From positions 47,759,712 to 47,823,711 of the forward strand of contig NC_037682.1 of the NCBI RefSeq assembly GCF_003255815.1: a stretch of 64,000 nucleotides of DNA, given 5' to 3'. Origin of the DNA: Theropithecus gelada. Its lineage: Eukaryota; Chordata; Mammalia; Primates; Cercopithecidae. Made by a program: the position numbers and the translations under genes. The notes below the pieces were generated by a model. That model worked only from the letters and a program-made list of their open reading frames with translations, did not search any database and was not told the DNA's origin. Shown in pieces: positions 11,441 to 21,749 of the stretch. The first letter of the stretch is position 1; every line of letters starts with the position of its first letter.

Positions 11441-11585
11441 ATGATTCTCAGCCTTGAATGAACTTCAGAATCACCTGGGGAGCTTTTGAAAAAAATACCA
11501 GTACCTGGCCCTGGGTATCTGGGGCAGAAACATTAAATCAGAATATCTGGGAGGCGAGCTCAGACATGGGTTTAAAAAATACTCA
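11441..11585 (+). mobile_element. MER5A-like hAT fragment
   Basis: Contains GATTCTCAGCCTTGAATG, CAGAATCACCTGGGGAGC and a CTGGGGCAGAAAC-like block, the expected order for MER5A. Lacks a clean right end. Confidence 0.6.
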
Positions 11586-11819
11586 TATCAACCTGTGTAC
11601 CCTTCCATAAGAGCCACGGAAGTGTGTGGTGAGGTAGTCAAGGTCAGAGGAACTTCCCCACGTATTGGACAAATTTGCACCCCTCCTTTCTTCCCCAGGC
11701 AGCAGGCTTCCTCCTTGCAATCCGCCTGCTGCCTACAGGGGTCGCTGAGGGACAGCTGGCCCAGTTTGCGGATTTTCCTCCGGATCCCACTCCCATGCCC
11801 AGGGAAAGCTGGAGCCACC

Positions 11820-12446
11820 GCAGTATAAATTAGCGCCTTTATTTTGAACACCTGAGCGAGCGCCCGCGGCTCGCCCGCCTGCGGTATAAACGTACAAATT
11901 CCCTGTAGCACCACACACCATGCCTCAGAGATAAATACAGCCCCAGGGGCTCCTGCTCTGGCAAAGCAACTCTTATTTACAGTAATAGATTACAAAAGTA
12001 TTATAAAAAGTGGTCCTGAACCGGGGAACGGGTTGGGAGTGGGTTACGGTTACACCTGCTACATTTGGGACAGGAGTGCACCTGGGCCTCACGCCCCCCA
12101 AATTACCGGTGCATCCCGGTGCAGGGCTTAGGTCTGGGAGGGTTTCACCCCCATGGGGGAGGGCGCGAGAAAGCTGAACTTGGCCCCTCAAGGTTCAGCT
12201 CTGGCCCACCGAGGAACACGGAGCGGCCATCGCCATGGATCTCCGGGAAGGGTGCTGCGTGGAAAAAACCGCGCTGAGTCCTTGCCCTGGGTGGCAGAAG
12301 GCGGAAACTTCAGTTCTCCCGCCTCTCCCACCTCAAGAGGGGTCGCTTTTAAAGCGCTGTTGGGAGGGGGCATTTAAGTTCAATCTTTTGGGCGCGAGGG
12401 ACCCTAGGGGCACCATCCCTCGGGCGGGTGGGCGGCCACCCGCCCC
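11820..12446 (-). other. MYOD1: MYOD1 3' untranslated region
   Basis: About 620 nt follow the stop codon to the predicted cleavage zone just past the AATAAA signal. The distal part contains AU-rich pieces such as TATTTAT around 11,930-11,990, typical of short-lived regulatory mRNAs. The end at about 11,820 is approximate. Confidence 0.8.
11838..11843 (-). terminator. MYOD1: MYOD1 polyadenylation signal AATAAA
   Basis: A canonical AATAAA on the minus strand lies about 605 nt after the stop codon, in the context TTCAAAATAAAGGCGC. No other canonical hexamer is seen closer to the stop codon. Cleavage is expected 10-25 nt further on. Confidence 0.85.
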
Positions 12447-12697
12447 TCAGAGCACCTGGTAGATCGGGTTGGGGTTCGCACCCGCAGGGCACTGCGGGGC
12501 GGCGTCCGGGGACTGGGTGGGGTCGCCGCTCTCTTCCTCGCTGGGGGCGGCAGCCTCTTGCCCGCTCGGAGGCGACTCCGGAGGCACGTCGGCCAGCAGG
12601 AGCGCGGGCGCCGCAGGGCTCTCGGTGGAGATGCGCTCCACGATGCTGGACAGGCAGTCTAGGCTCGACACCGCCGCACTCTTCCCGGGCCTGGGTT
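12447..12697 (-). other. MYOD1: MYOD1 coding part of exon 3 (residues 237-319)
   Basis: The first two bases complete codon 237 (Glu). The exon holds the helix III region and the conserved C-terminus NPNPIYQVL before TGA. Residues 281-298 (starting SGQEAAAPSEEES) form the region most different from the human protein I remember. Comparable variability is known between mouse and human here. Confidence 0.94.
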
Positions 12698-14181
12698 CTG
12701 CGCGGGGAGGGCTCGGTTAGTAAGCAGGGGTGCGGCCGCGACAAGCCTCCCACCCCTGGGTCCAGTACTTTGAGACAGATTGGAAACTGAGGACTTGTCA
12801 GAGTCCGGGACAATCGAAAGGAGAAGGAGCTACTTGCTTAGTATTTCATCGCCTGCACCACCTCCCGGGACATAGGCGTTTGTGAGTTGGGGTGGGGGCG
12901 TCCTAGATAGAGAGAGGCCAGGACAGCTCTATGAAGGCCATGGGGAGGAGGAGCGAGCAGGGCGAAGCCCGGAATACCTACCGCTGGGCGCCTCGCTGTA
13001 GTAGGCGCCTTCGTAGCAGTTCCGCCGCCGGGCGCCGCTCGGGGGGCCGCTGTAGTCCATCTGCAAACAGCAAGGGCGACTGAGTCAGGCCCGCGGGACG
13101 GCGCGGGGCCCGAACACCAATCCCTGTAGCCGCCCCCTCCCTAACTCTAGCCCCAGCCTCGAGTTCCGGGCCCAGACCTGTCCTGGTTGGGGGTGATTAC
13201 GGGTGGGTAGGAGATGAGGTCTGCAACATGCAGGGCCAAACCAAGGGCGGACAGTCACCAAGGGGCGCAAATTTACATTTTGGAAGTAGGGAAAAATACA
13301 GAAAAAGATCTTCATGTCCGCGCTGCAGTGTTCTAATCGCGCCCCCAACGGGGTGGCTCGAACGCTTGCCCGCACGCTTCCAAAACAATTAGGCTACCCC
13401 AGTGACAGCTGCCCATTACACGGGGGTCCTCTCTCTTGGAAAGGATCCTGTACTAAACCTCCCGCAAGGCCAGCTTCCCGCCCTTGGAAGCACATCCCAG
13501 ATATTCGGAGCGCCGCCCCAACTTCCTCACTTCCTGGGGTCCCGGCCTTACCATGCCGTCGGAGCAGTTGGAGCGCGGGCTGGACGCGTCGGAGTCGCCA
13601 CTGTAGTGCTCGCCGCCGCGGCCTGGGGGCAGCGGGCCGGGCGCATAGAAAGCGGCGGCGGCGCCAGGGGGCGCGGCGTCCTGGTCGCGCAGCAAAGCCT
13701 GCAGGCCCTCGATATAGCGGATGGCGTTGCGCAGGATCTCCACCTTGGGCAACCGCTGGTTCGGGTTGCTAGACGTGCAGCGCTTCAGCGTCTCAAAGGC
13801 CTCATTTACTTTGCTCAGGCGGCGCCGCTCGCGCATGGTGGCGGCCTTGCGGCGGTCGGCGTTGGTGGTCTTGCGCTTGCACGCCTTGCAGGCCCACAGT
13901 AGGCAGCGGCCCGCCTGGTGGTGCCCGCTGGGCGCGCGCACATGTTCGTCCTCACGCGCGCCCTGGGCCGGGTGCACCGCCGCGGGGAAGTGCGAGTGCT
14001 CTTCGGGTTTCAGGAGCGCGCCCACGTGCATCAGGCGCGGGTCCAGGTCTTCGAAGAAGCGCAGGTCCGGGGAGTCGAAACACGGGTCGTCATAGAAGTC
14101 GTCCGTTGTGGCAAAGGAGCAGAGAGAGCCGTCGGGGCCCGTCAGGTCTACGTCGCGGAGCGGTGGCGACAGTAGCTCCAT
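12447..14181 (-). CDS. MYOD1: MyoD1, myogenic bHLH transcription factor (three coding exons)
   Basis: The coding sequence joins 14181-13552, 13060-12982 and 12697-12447 (stop TGA at 12449-12447), giving 319 residues. MyoD is a nuclear transcription factor that heterodimerises with E-proteins, binds CANNTG E-boxes and commits cells to skeletal muscle. Visible domains are an acidic N-terminal activation region (about 1-60), a His/Cys-rich segment (about 62-101) with the Pbx-contact tryptophan W96, the basic region with the myogenic A114-T115 pair and K124, helix-loop-helix to about residue 161, and the helix III segment (about 247-261) with DCLSSIVERIS. L122, the residue mutated in some human rhabdomyosarcomas, is wild type. 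The ATG has G at -3 and G at +4. Introns are GT-AG. Compared with the human protein as I recall it, I see G15, Q73, S at 232 and a changed, one-residue-shorter stretch around 281-298. All frames are open, so the gene looks functional. Confidence 0.98.
12698..12981 (-). other. MYOD1: MYOD1 intron 2
   Basis: The intron is 284 bp, donor GTAGGT, acceptor CGCAG. It has no recognisable repeat. It splits codon 237 after its first base (phase 1). Confidence 0.92.
12982..13060 (-). other. MYOD1: MYOD1 exon 2 (residues 211-236 plus one base)
   Basis: The exon is 79 nt and begins MDYSGPPSG. It ends in G before donor GTAGGT, so the next codon (E237) is split across the intron. The residue two before the exon-end APS is serine here, where I recall asparagine in human. 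Confidence 0.94.
13061..13551 (-). other. MYOD1: MYOD1 intron 1
   Basis: The intron is 491 bp with donor GTAAGG and acceptor TTTGCAG. It contains a lower-GC island around 13,240-13,330 inside an otherwise CpG-rich gene body. No repeat is seen in it. Confidence 0.93.
13552..14181 (-). other. MYOD1: MYOD1 coding part of exon 1 (residues 1-210)
   Basis: This segment is 630 nt and carries the activation domain, the His/Cys-rich domain and the complete bHLH. It ends with an ATG codon (M210) directly followed by the donor GTAAGG starting at 13551. The intron lies between codons (phase 0). Confidence 0.95.
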
Positions 14182-14393
14182 ATCCTGGCGGTGGCGCGGC
14201 ACCGTCCTGGCTTCGCCCAACCCAAGCGGCAGAGAGTGGCCGGAATTTTCTGCCCCTCGGGAGCCCCGGCTGTTGATAATAAAGTGCTGGAAGTGTGAAT
14301 GACCACCCACTGTCCCCCACCCCTCCCTGTCCTGTCCCGCCCGATTTGTGGTTAAGGAAAACGGCGGCAGCGCCCTAGGGCTTCCTCACCCCT
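14182..14393 (-). other. MYOD1: MYOD1 5' untranslated region (start inferred)
   Basis: The transcription start is placed near 14,393, about 25-30 bp downstream of the TATA box, giving a leader of about 212 nt. No AUG precedes the MYOD1 start in its own frame, but the frame is open upstream for 43 codons from a GUG at 14310. The exact start base is an inference. Confidence 0.75.
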
Positions 14394-14416
14394 AGCTTCG
14401 CGCCAGGCGCCCTGGG

Positions 14417-14424
14417 CTATTTAT
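14417..14424 (-). promoter_or_regulatory. MYOD1: TATA box of MYOD1 (ATAAATAG)
   Basis: The minus strand reads GGATAAATAGCCC, about 236-243 bp before the start codon. The position fits transcription starting near 14,393. Confidence 0.85.
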
Positions 14425-14465
14425 CCGTCGTAGCCTAAACGCCCCGGAGCCCAGGCGGGCAGCTA

Positions 14466-14475
14466 GGGGCGGGGG
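14466..14475 (+). promoter_or_regulatory. GC box (Sp1-type) of MYOD1 promoter
   Basis: GGGGCGGGGG on the plus strand, about 75-80 bp upstream of the inferred start. It matches the Sp1/KLF core GGGCGG. Confidence 0.65.
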
Positions 14476-14484
14476 AGCCCGAGG

Positions 14485-14489
14485 CCAAT
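14485..14489 (+). promoter_or_regulatory. CCAAT box (NF-Y-type), inverted relative to MYOD1
   Basis: GGCCAATAGG on the plus strand, about 93 bp upstream of the inferred MYOD1 start and between the two GC boxes. Position and flanks fit an NF-Y site. Confidence 0.65.
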
Positions 14490-14500
14490 AGGAACACAGA

Positions 14501-14510
14501 GGGGCGGGGC
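14501..14510 (+). promoter_or_regulatory. GC box (Sp1-type) of MYOD1 promoter
   Basis: GGGGCGGGGC, a perfect Sp1 decamer, about 110 bp upstream of the inferred start. Confidence 0.7.
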
Positions 14511-14700
14511 TTGGGGAGTCCCCTGGGTGGCCGCAGGGGCCCGCAGAGTGGCCAGCCAGCCCGCCCCTCCACACTGGCGCGCGCTCTCGGTTCCCTACCG
14601 GGCAGGGAGGGAGGGAGCGACTGGTAGCCTTAGGCGGCTGCACTTGGCTCTCCGGCACGCCCTTTCCAAACCTCTCCAACACCCGACTGCTGTGTCCGCG

Positions 14701-16263
14701 GGAAACGCTGGCTGTGCGCGCTCACCTCTGAGCTGACTTTTAATACTCCTCTGCCCCTGATTTTTGGGGAACCCATGGGTAGAGCAGCTGTAGAAATCAG
14801 GTCGTGAGTTATTTGGAGAGAGGCAAGGGATTGGGGGCATAGAGCTGAGAGAGTGAGACCGTGAAAGAGGGACCGAAAGAGGTTGAGAGACACGCAGAAA
14901 GCAGAAAGCTTAGAGTGTCAGGGGCAAAGAAACGCACGAATGCAACAACAGGCAGAGAAACCCCGATAGTTGAAGTGGGAGAGCTCGAGATAAACGGGTC
15001 GTAGAGGCTGTGATATTCCACCAGTCCCCGACCTGGGAGTTGCTCAGGAGGTCGTGGGCCCAGTCCTTCTTCCCTAGACGCTTAGAAACCCCGCCATGGT
15101 TGTACAGGAATCAGAGATTGCTGCTAAAGCTTCGCGCCAATCTCTCCAAACTCGGATCCTGCCCAGGTGAGGAATCCCGTCCATCTAAATCTGCACGTTT
15201 CCACAGCAGGGTTGTCCAGTGCCATGCCTGGGGTCTAGGCTGAGCTGCCTCTTCAGCTGGGAAGAAAACCCTTCTCCTCCGTTCTTGGCTCTGCCTCACC
15301 CGCGGTGCTGAGTCAAGAAAAGTGCATTTGGCCAAGGTCGCAAACTTCAGGACCTGGCCTGAGAATCTCACCTCATCTCACCTGAAGTCTCTGAGAGTGT
15401 GATTTGCAGACCAGTTGAATCCAGACTTCAGAGTGTCCCCACTGTGTGATTCTGTGGAAGTCCTGTCTCCTTCCTTAGCCTCAGTTTCCAGTTATAGATT
15501 TGGGAATGACAGTAATTTCTTGGAGTAATTGTGGTGGGGATGAGAGTCTGAAGAGACCAAGGATGTGGAAGCCCTCAGGCAGTGATGTAGAGTTATTCGA
15601 GCAAGGGGCTTTCAGAGTTGGATGCTACGTCCCCAAGGCTTACAACTCGTCCGTGGCACCATGCCCTGACAGAGTCCCATGTAGTCTCCAGGCCTCAGCT
15701 GTGTCTCTTTCCTGCAGCCTCACTGGAAAGGCTGGAAACAGGAGGAGGCAACCACCCCATGGAATGTGGGAACTCTGGCTCCCATACAAGCCTCAGCATA
15801 CCGGCCACCCCCATGGGGGCCTCTCAACCTCTTCCTGAATATGCAGTTCACACAGTCCTCTCAGCACTCTGGCTAGGAATCTCTGTTGGCCATACATCCC
15901 TGCCTGGATCTCCCCTCCTGGAAACCAGAAATTTAAGCAGGAGTGATCTTTGTGCCTTTCCCACTAACTTCTGGAAGGCTTCCTAGCTGGCGGTTCTGGA
16001 CCCTAAGAAGTCCTCCCCACAAAACCTGGAGGGCTCTTTTGGGGTCCTACCTTCTTCACTTCTCTGCTGCTGGTAGTGGTGCTGAAGGTCTCCCTTCATG
16101 AAGTACTCACCTCGCTTTACTCCATAGGACCACCTGTATTTGTTCATTCAGTAATGTCTACGTCATGGAGCAGCAGTGATGATAACTCTAAATCCTGGCA
16201 AGGGCAGCAAAGTCCTGGCCTCACCCCACCCAAGCCGCAGGGGGTCACCCAGAAATCCACATA
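14701..16263. other. MYOD1 upstream unique sequence
   Basis: No repeat recognised between the promoter and the first L2. Repeat-free DNA this long next to a developmental gene may hold further control sites, but no specific site can be named. Open frames are short and domainless. Confidence 0.5.
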
Positions 16264-17140
16264 TTGTTAGGTATCCATTATATGCCAGTTACAGTCCAAG
16301 TGTGGGGCTAGAGCAATGAACAAAACCAAGACTCTGGCACTTACATTGTCAATGTAAGCAGGGTGACAGACAATGAACAAATAACAAGGAAGTATGTGAT
16401 GGCAGGAGTTTAGAAGCTTATGAAGAAAAAGCAAGGCAGGGGGACACAGTGACAAAGATTATGGAGTGATCAGAGAAGGCCTCTCTGCTACATTTTAGCA
16501 GAGACCTGAATTAAGAGAATTGGAAGCAGATACCTGGAGATATATAGGGCCAGATAGAGGGATAAGCATGTGCAAAGTTCCTGAGGCAGGACTCTGTTTG
16601 GCAGTTTCAAAGTATGGCAAGGAGGCTCATATGTCTGCAGCAGGGTGAGTAAAAGGGATAGTGGGAAATGGGGTGAGAGAGAAAAGGGATTATATTCTGA
16701 GATGGAAAGCCACTGGAGGGCTTGAGCAGAAGAGAAGAATATCACCATCTGATTTACATTTTAACAGGAGCAGGCTGGTTACTGGAGGGAAAGGGCAGAA
16801 GGAGGGAGACCAATTAGGAGGCTATTGCTATAATTCCAGTGAGTGGAGCTGGTGACAAGTGGTGGTTGAATTCTAGATATATGTTTTCAAGATGGAGCTA
16901 GCAATATTTACTCATGATTGCATGTGGGCAGTGAGATAAGCAAGGAGCTAAGGATGATTCCTGCAAGAATGGAGCTGGGAAGACTAGGTTTGTGGGTGGT
17001 AGATTAAGTGTCCAGGTTTGGGCAAAATTTGAAATGCATATTGGATATCCAGATGGAAGTGTGGATTAGGCAGGGGGATTTTTGAGGCTGGAGTTCCTGA
17101 GGAGAAGTCTGGGTATGAGGAAGAGCTGTCCACTCTACCT
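16264..17140 (-). repeat. L2 LINE, reverse orientation
   Basis: Reads as the reverse complement of L2: GAGCAATGAACAAAACCAAG, GCAAAGTTCCTGAGGCAGG, TTTTAACAGGAGCAGGCTGG and AGGAGGCTATTGCTATAATTC occur in the right order. Confidence 0.8.
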
Positions 17141-17189
17141 CTAAGACCTGTCTCAAGTCTGTCCATCCCTAGTGTCACCATCCTGGACT

Positions 17190-17850
17190 AAACTGTCACA
17201 CTGCTGCTCTGGATGACCACAATAACCTGGCTGCCCTCCTCACTTCCTCTCTAGTCTCAATATAATCCATTGGTTACATAGCAGCCTGAGTAGACCTTTA
17301 CAGTGTAAATGGGATTATGCCATCCTTCTGCTTCAAATTCCCCAGCAGCTTCTTGCATTTAGAGTAAAATCTCATCTCAATCCCCTGGTTTATCAGGCCC
17401 TGCATGAGCTAGCCTCAGCCTGTGACTCCTACTACACCTGGAGCCACCATCCTTTTTGATTGCTCTACTCCAGTTAGTCTGACCTCCTTTCTCGTCTTCT
17501 AACACTCTAAACAGGATCCTGCCTTGGGGCCTTGTCCTTGCTGCTCTAAACTCATAGCATTATGCCCTGGGTTTTCCCCAGGATTGACTGCATTTTATAT
17601 AATAGATTGTCTTGCCTCCTTGGGACATCGCTGACCATTCCCTCTAAGATAACTGCCTCCCATACTCTGGGTCACGCCACCCTGTTCATTTCCTTCCAGG
17701 CACTGCCACTCTTTATAATCTTCTTCATTAGTTTGGTCATGACTGACTTAGCCCCATGAAGCCAAGGACATTTTGTTCACAATGACATTTCCAGAAACCA
17801 TCACAGTGGCAGTCACACAGTAGGCACCTGATAAATGTCCAATGAATGAT
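17190..17850 (+). repeat. L2 LINE, forward orientation
   Basis: Forward L2 coding-end and 3' end: CCAGCAGCTTCTTGCATTTAG, TATCAGGCCCTGCATGAGCT, and the tail ACACAGTAGGCACCTGATAA with AATGAATGATTGA. It faces the reverse L2 at 16264-17140. Confidence 0.8.
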
Positions 17851-18189
17851 TGAGTGGCCTCATGCCCTTTGGATCTCTGTGCATATATTTCAACTTCTTG
17901 AACTGTGACATCAATGAAGATGGCTGAATTTCTTCAAAACTTGGCAGTCACATACATGATTAGACATCCATGTTCTATTACACTTGCTCTTCCCAGGAAA
18001 GGCTCAGACCCCATATGCCTGGGGCATGTTCTCTTACATTGGGCATTATACATGGCATGCTGCAATATTGTAGTGGTATACTATAGAGAGATTTGGCATC
18101 TACGATGTGTCTTCTTATTGTTTTTTCACTATACTCACAATGAGGAATGTAAGTAATTGTTATATTGATGATTTAGAAACAAATACTTC

Positions 18190-18275
18190 TTCCTACTTGC
18201 TCAAGGCTCAGCAGAAAGCCTGGTGCATAGTAGGCACTCAATAAATATTTCTTGGGCAAATGAATGAATGAGTCT
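18190..18275 (+). repeat. L2 LINE 3' tail
   Basis: Shows the L2 tail: CATAGTAGGCACTCAATAAA followed by TATTTCTT and AATGAATGAATG. Confidence 0.8.
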
Positions 18276-19179
18276 ACTTAATTGAAGAGTACTCTGAGAT
18301 TCCCAGGTGAGCTATTCAAACCACTTATCTATGCAAATCTAGATTTTTCCCAAATCTGAATAAGCTAGAAACTACAAAATAAATTGGATGCTGAGACAAG
18401 TGATTACAACTTTGCTTTTTGTGCTTTGTGTTTATAAAAACTTCTTCAGGACTGTCATCAAGTTGTCTTTACAATAAATAAGTAAATGTTATATGTTTGA
18501 ACTTACCAAACACATTTAATATTTTATCACTTGTGGCTTATAAATCTAAACTGCTCTGACAGTTTTAAGCTTGATTTGTAGTTACATCTTCTTCCATAAT
18601 TAGGAAGTGCTGTTTTAAAGCACACAGACATTCTAGTGGTAAAATGTCATTTTTATATTAGGCTTTCAAGTGGGATTTTTGTTTGCTACCAGGTTTCTGT
18701 TGCTCAAAAGAAGATTGGAACTTACTGAACTCGGTGACCATTTCAGACCTCTCCAGGCCTGGCATCCACACCTGCCTGGAATCACCCTTCTGGTTCTGTC
18801 TCCTCTTTGGAGAGAGGTTTGTCAACACCATCATCTCATCCCTGCTGCCCACAGAGCAGGGAGAAGTATGTCCAACCTCAAACATGTTGTCCTTTTAGTA
18901 CCAGTGCTGGGTTGGGGGCAGAGGGAAAAAGGATACCAAGTTTGGAAGCTGAAAAAATTCAAACTCTTATACTGCAGAGTCTAGTCAACGGTGCCCCTTG
19001 TCCACAGGTGCTGGACTTGTTCTGTGAGGGGCCACTAGCAATGGGCTGAGGGATTTTGAGGGGGTCCCCTGGCAGCCCCCTCACCCCTCAACGCAGGCCT
19101 GACCAGAATGATAGGCTCTGTGCCTGGGGGCAAGCGCACACCTCACCCTGGGCTTGGTTTCTGCTGTCTTCATGATGAG
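18276..19179. other. Unique sequence next to the DRR
   Basis: No repeat recognised. Open frames at 18670-19049 on both strands lack domains. Conserved flank of the DRR is possible. Confidence 0.4.
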
Positions 19180-19490
19180 GGGCTCTTTTGGTGGGGAGTG
19201 GGGAGGGAGTGCTGCCTGGGCTGCCCCTTCTCCCTCTGCCCTTTCCAGTCCTCCCCACTCAGCTCCCTTGGCTGGCCTGCCCAGGGGCTATAAATGGAGA
19301 GCTGGCTTCTGGAAAGGAATGTGGGCCTGGCTGGGCCCCCACAGTGTTGTGCCCTCAGGGAGTGGCCCTGGGGCTCCCGGCAGCCTTTATATATATAGCC
19401 TCTGGAAACCCAATCCAGCCTGCACCTGCCCCAGTCTTCACGCACCCTGCCCCTGCCCAGGCTGGGCCTGTGGCTCTGCACTTGGGCTGA
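19180..19490 (-). promoter_or_regulatory. MYOD1 distal regulatory region (DRR), about -5 kb
   Basis: This repeat-free segment is centred about 4.9-5.0 kb upstream of the inferred MYOD1 start, where the DRR is known in human and mouse. Visible elements are CTATAAATGG at 19288-19297 (one mismatch to an SRF CArG box; CArG/SRF control of the DRR is established), AGGAATG at 19315-19321 (perfect reverse MCAT/TEAD site), an alternating AT tract at 19386-19398 resembling a MEF2 site with one mismatch, and E-boxes CACCTG at 19423-19428 and CACTTG at 19479-19484. In mouse this region drives MyoD in differentiated muscle and is transcribed into an enhancer RNA (MUNC/DRReRNA). Limits are by eye. Confidence 0.75.
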
Positions 19491-20030
19491 CACAGGCTGC
19501 GTATCTGACCGGGAGGTGGGGGCGCCAAAGGGCTAGAAGGTAAAAGCATGAGTGGGCCTGGTGGGGCAGGGCCAGATCCAGGTCCCCTCTCTGTCCCCAG
19601 CCTTTCCCTTCCTGTTCCTGGGTCCACCCTGAGTGCCCCTGCTCCCCTCTGTCCCCTGCCAACCTTGCTCCCTGGGAAAGCCTAAATCTGCCCACTACGT
19701 GGGTATAGATCCTTCTCTGGGCCCAGTCTGGGTTGGTCAGGAGGGACTGTGATATTGCCAGTATATAGACATGGTCCCAGATTAGGGACAGGGTCCCAGA
19801 GATTCCCCACAGATGGCCACATTTCCCGCTTTGGGGGTACTCTCCGGCCTCCCACAGACAAGCAGGGCTCGGGAGTCTGCAGCTGAGCTGGGAGTTGAAG
19901 AACAGGAGTCCGCACTGTGGAGGGAGGGAACAGGAAGACCACCAACAGCATGTGCCCTTCCCTCCCAGTGTGCAGGGTGTGGGGGCAGGGCACAACTGGG
20001 GGGGTGGGGATAGCCCCACTCTCAGTTGTC
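19491..20030. other. Unique sequence upstream of the DRR
   Basis: GC-rich and repeat-free. The open frame at 19438-20019 is a chance frame with no domain. Confidence 0.4.
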
Positions 20031-20034
20031 CAGT

Positions 20035-20430
20035 CTATGATTCATTCACTTATACAACAAACATTTATTCAGGTGCTGGGAATGTGGTGGAGAACGAAAC
20101 AGACCATGTTCCTTGTCCCTGTGGAATTGACATGCTGGCGGGGCAAGGCAGACAATAAGCAATACACATAATCATAACTAAAACATATAAATGTTAGAAG
20201 GCGATACAGGCAGAAAAATATTACAAGCAGAACAAGATGAGCAGGATTGAGGTGCCAGGGTGAGGCCAGCTATAGTGTTAAATAGAGTGGTCAGGTTGAC
20301 AAGGTAACATTTGAGCAAAGAGTTAAAAGAAGCTTAGGAGTTAGCCGTGTGGCCATCAGGGAAGAATGCTCCCCGCAGAGAGAACAAAATAATTATTGAG
20401 CACCTTCTATGGGACAATCGCCTCTGCTAG
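20035..20430 (-). repeat. L2 LINE, reverse orientation
   Basis: Contains TTCATTCACTTATACAACAA, ATTTATTCAGGTGCTGGGAA and AATAGAGTGGTCAGG, typical of the reverse L2 3' part. Confidence 0.75.
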
Positions 20431-20575
20431 GAGCAGAGGATTCTGTGGGTACAGACAGGCATGGCTCCTGCCCTCCCAGGATGGATGCCTGGTGCTGTGG
20501 GGGCTGCGGGTGGGGCATGGGGGTGGCATGAGATAAAGTTTGGGGATGGGGTTTGATGGGCAATTTGTTACTTCT

Positions 20576-20896
20576 CCTTCTTCTTCTTCTTTTTTTTTTT
20601 TTTTTAAAAATTGAGTCAGAATCTCACTCTGTCACCCAGGCTGGAGTGCTGTGGCAGGATCTTGGCTCACTGCAACCTCCACTGCTGGGGTTCAAGAGAT
20701 TCTCGTGCTTCAGCCTCCTGAATAGCTGGGACGACAGGCACGTGCCACCATGCCTGGCTAATTGTTTTGTATTTTTATTACAGAGGGAGTTTCACCATGT
20801 TGGCCAGGCAGGTCTCGAACTCTTGACCTCAGGTGATCCACCCGCCTTGGCCTCCCAAAGTGCTGGGATTATAGGCATGAGCCACCTGCACCTGGC
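20576..20896 (-). mobile_element. Alu, reverse orientation, with target duplication
   Basis: Long T-tract then reverse Alu ending GAGCCACCTGCACCTGGC. The 15-bp duplication CAATTTGTTACTTCT is at 20561-20575 and 20897-20911. Confidence 0.95.
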
Positions 20897-20911
20897 CAAT
20901 TTGTTACTTCT

Positions 20912-21720
20912 AATGAAAGAATATCTTACAAACCAAGAGATTCTTGAAGAACTAGGCATAATAGGCTAGAGCTGTTTATTCCCCTCTTTAAGAGGTTTAT
21001 TAAAACTCCCTCCAAAACTGACGTAGTCCTTAAATTTAAGAGGGAATTCTCTAGATGTGATTTTTAAATTTAATTATAAATTCATCTAGAACTAAGCTTT
21101 AGCCCAATTCAGGATGTGAGGTGAAGGTGGGCTACTACCCAGGGAAGAGGCTGAAGGGCCCTGGATGTGACCCATGTGAGCGTGGAGTTGTGGGGGGACC
21201 CTCCCTGCAACCTGCCCAGCTCTTTCCCCCACCAGGCCCCACATGCCACGTGCACCTCACATTCCATGCAGCCCTCACAATGTCTGTCGCTCCGGGTTCT
21301 TTCCCGGGTACTGGGAAGCCAGGTGAGTGAAAACAGCAGGAGTTGAGACTGCCCAGCAGGTAGGGGAAGCTGAGGCCAGGCTTAAGAACCCACTGATGCC
21401 TGGGCTTTTGGAAAGACCTGAGGCGTTCATTCATTCATCCAGTCTCTCTCCTTCAAGCTTATTCTTCATGTAATTAAAGCCTTTCCGTGCCTCAGAGGTG
21501 AGCCCTGTGGTCTTTGTGGGGCTGGATTCCTGGGGTTGGAAATACACACTCGCTGTTTACTAAACAACACAAATAAGGTGACAATAACTGAATGACTAGA
21601 AGTGTTCAAGCAGGCAGGGCTCATGAAGGTGCTAATTATTCTTCCAGCCTAAAGACATTAGGCTCCTGGGGTCAGGAGGTCTATATGAAAGGAGAGTTCA
21701 CTACCTTCACATTTGAAAGC
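20912..21720. other. Unique sequence
   Basis: Contains a GC-rich island about 21,120-21,330 with no recognised motif set. No gene supported. Confidence 0.35.
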
Positions 21721-21722
21721 AC

Positions 21723-21749
21723 CAAAAAAAAAAAAAAAAAAAAAAAAAG
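21723..21749 (+). repeat. Poly(A) tract, about 26 A
   Basis: An isolated A run followed by GAATTC. No Alu or L1 body is recognised just upstream, so its source is unclear. Confidence 0.85.

Larger units (their letters stand above)
12400..14700. other. CpG island over MYOD1 promoter and gene body
   Basis: CpG is dense across exon 1, exon 3 and the promoter, with dips inside both introns. This contrasts with the CpG-poor flanks. CpG islands covering the whole small gene are known for MYOD1. Edges are by eye. Confidence 0.85.
14394..14700 (-). promoter_or_regulatory. MYOD1: MYOD1 proximal promoter
   Basis: A GC-rich unmethylated-type promoter with a TATA element, an upstream CCAAT box and two GC boxes in about 120 bp. 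This arrangement is known for MYOD1, whose proximal region gives basal activity and depends on the distal enhancers for muscle specificity. No repeat is inserted between the promoter and about 16.2 kb. Confidence 0.88.

Noticed and set aside
12428..14175. Long plus-strand frames opposite MYOD1
   Set aside because: Shadow frames on the strand opposite a GC-rich coding region.
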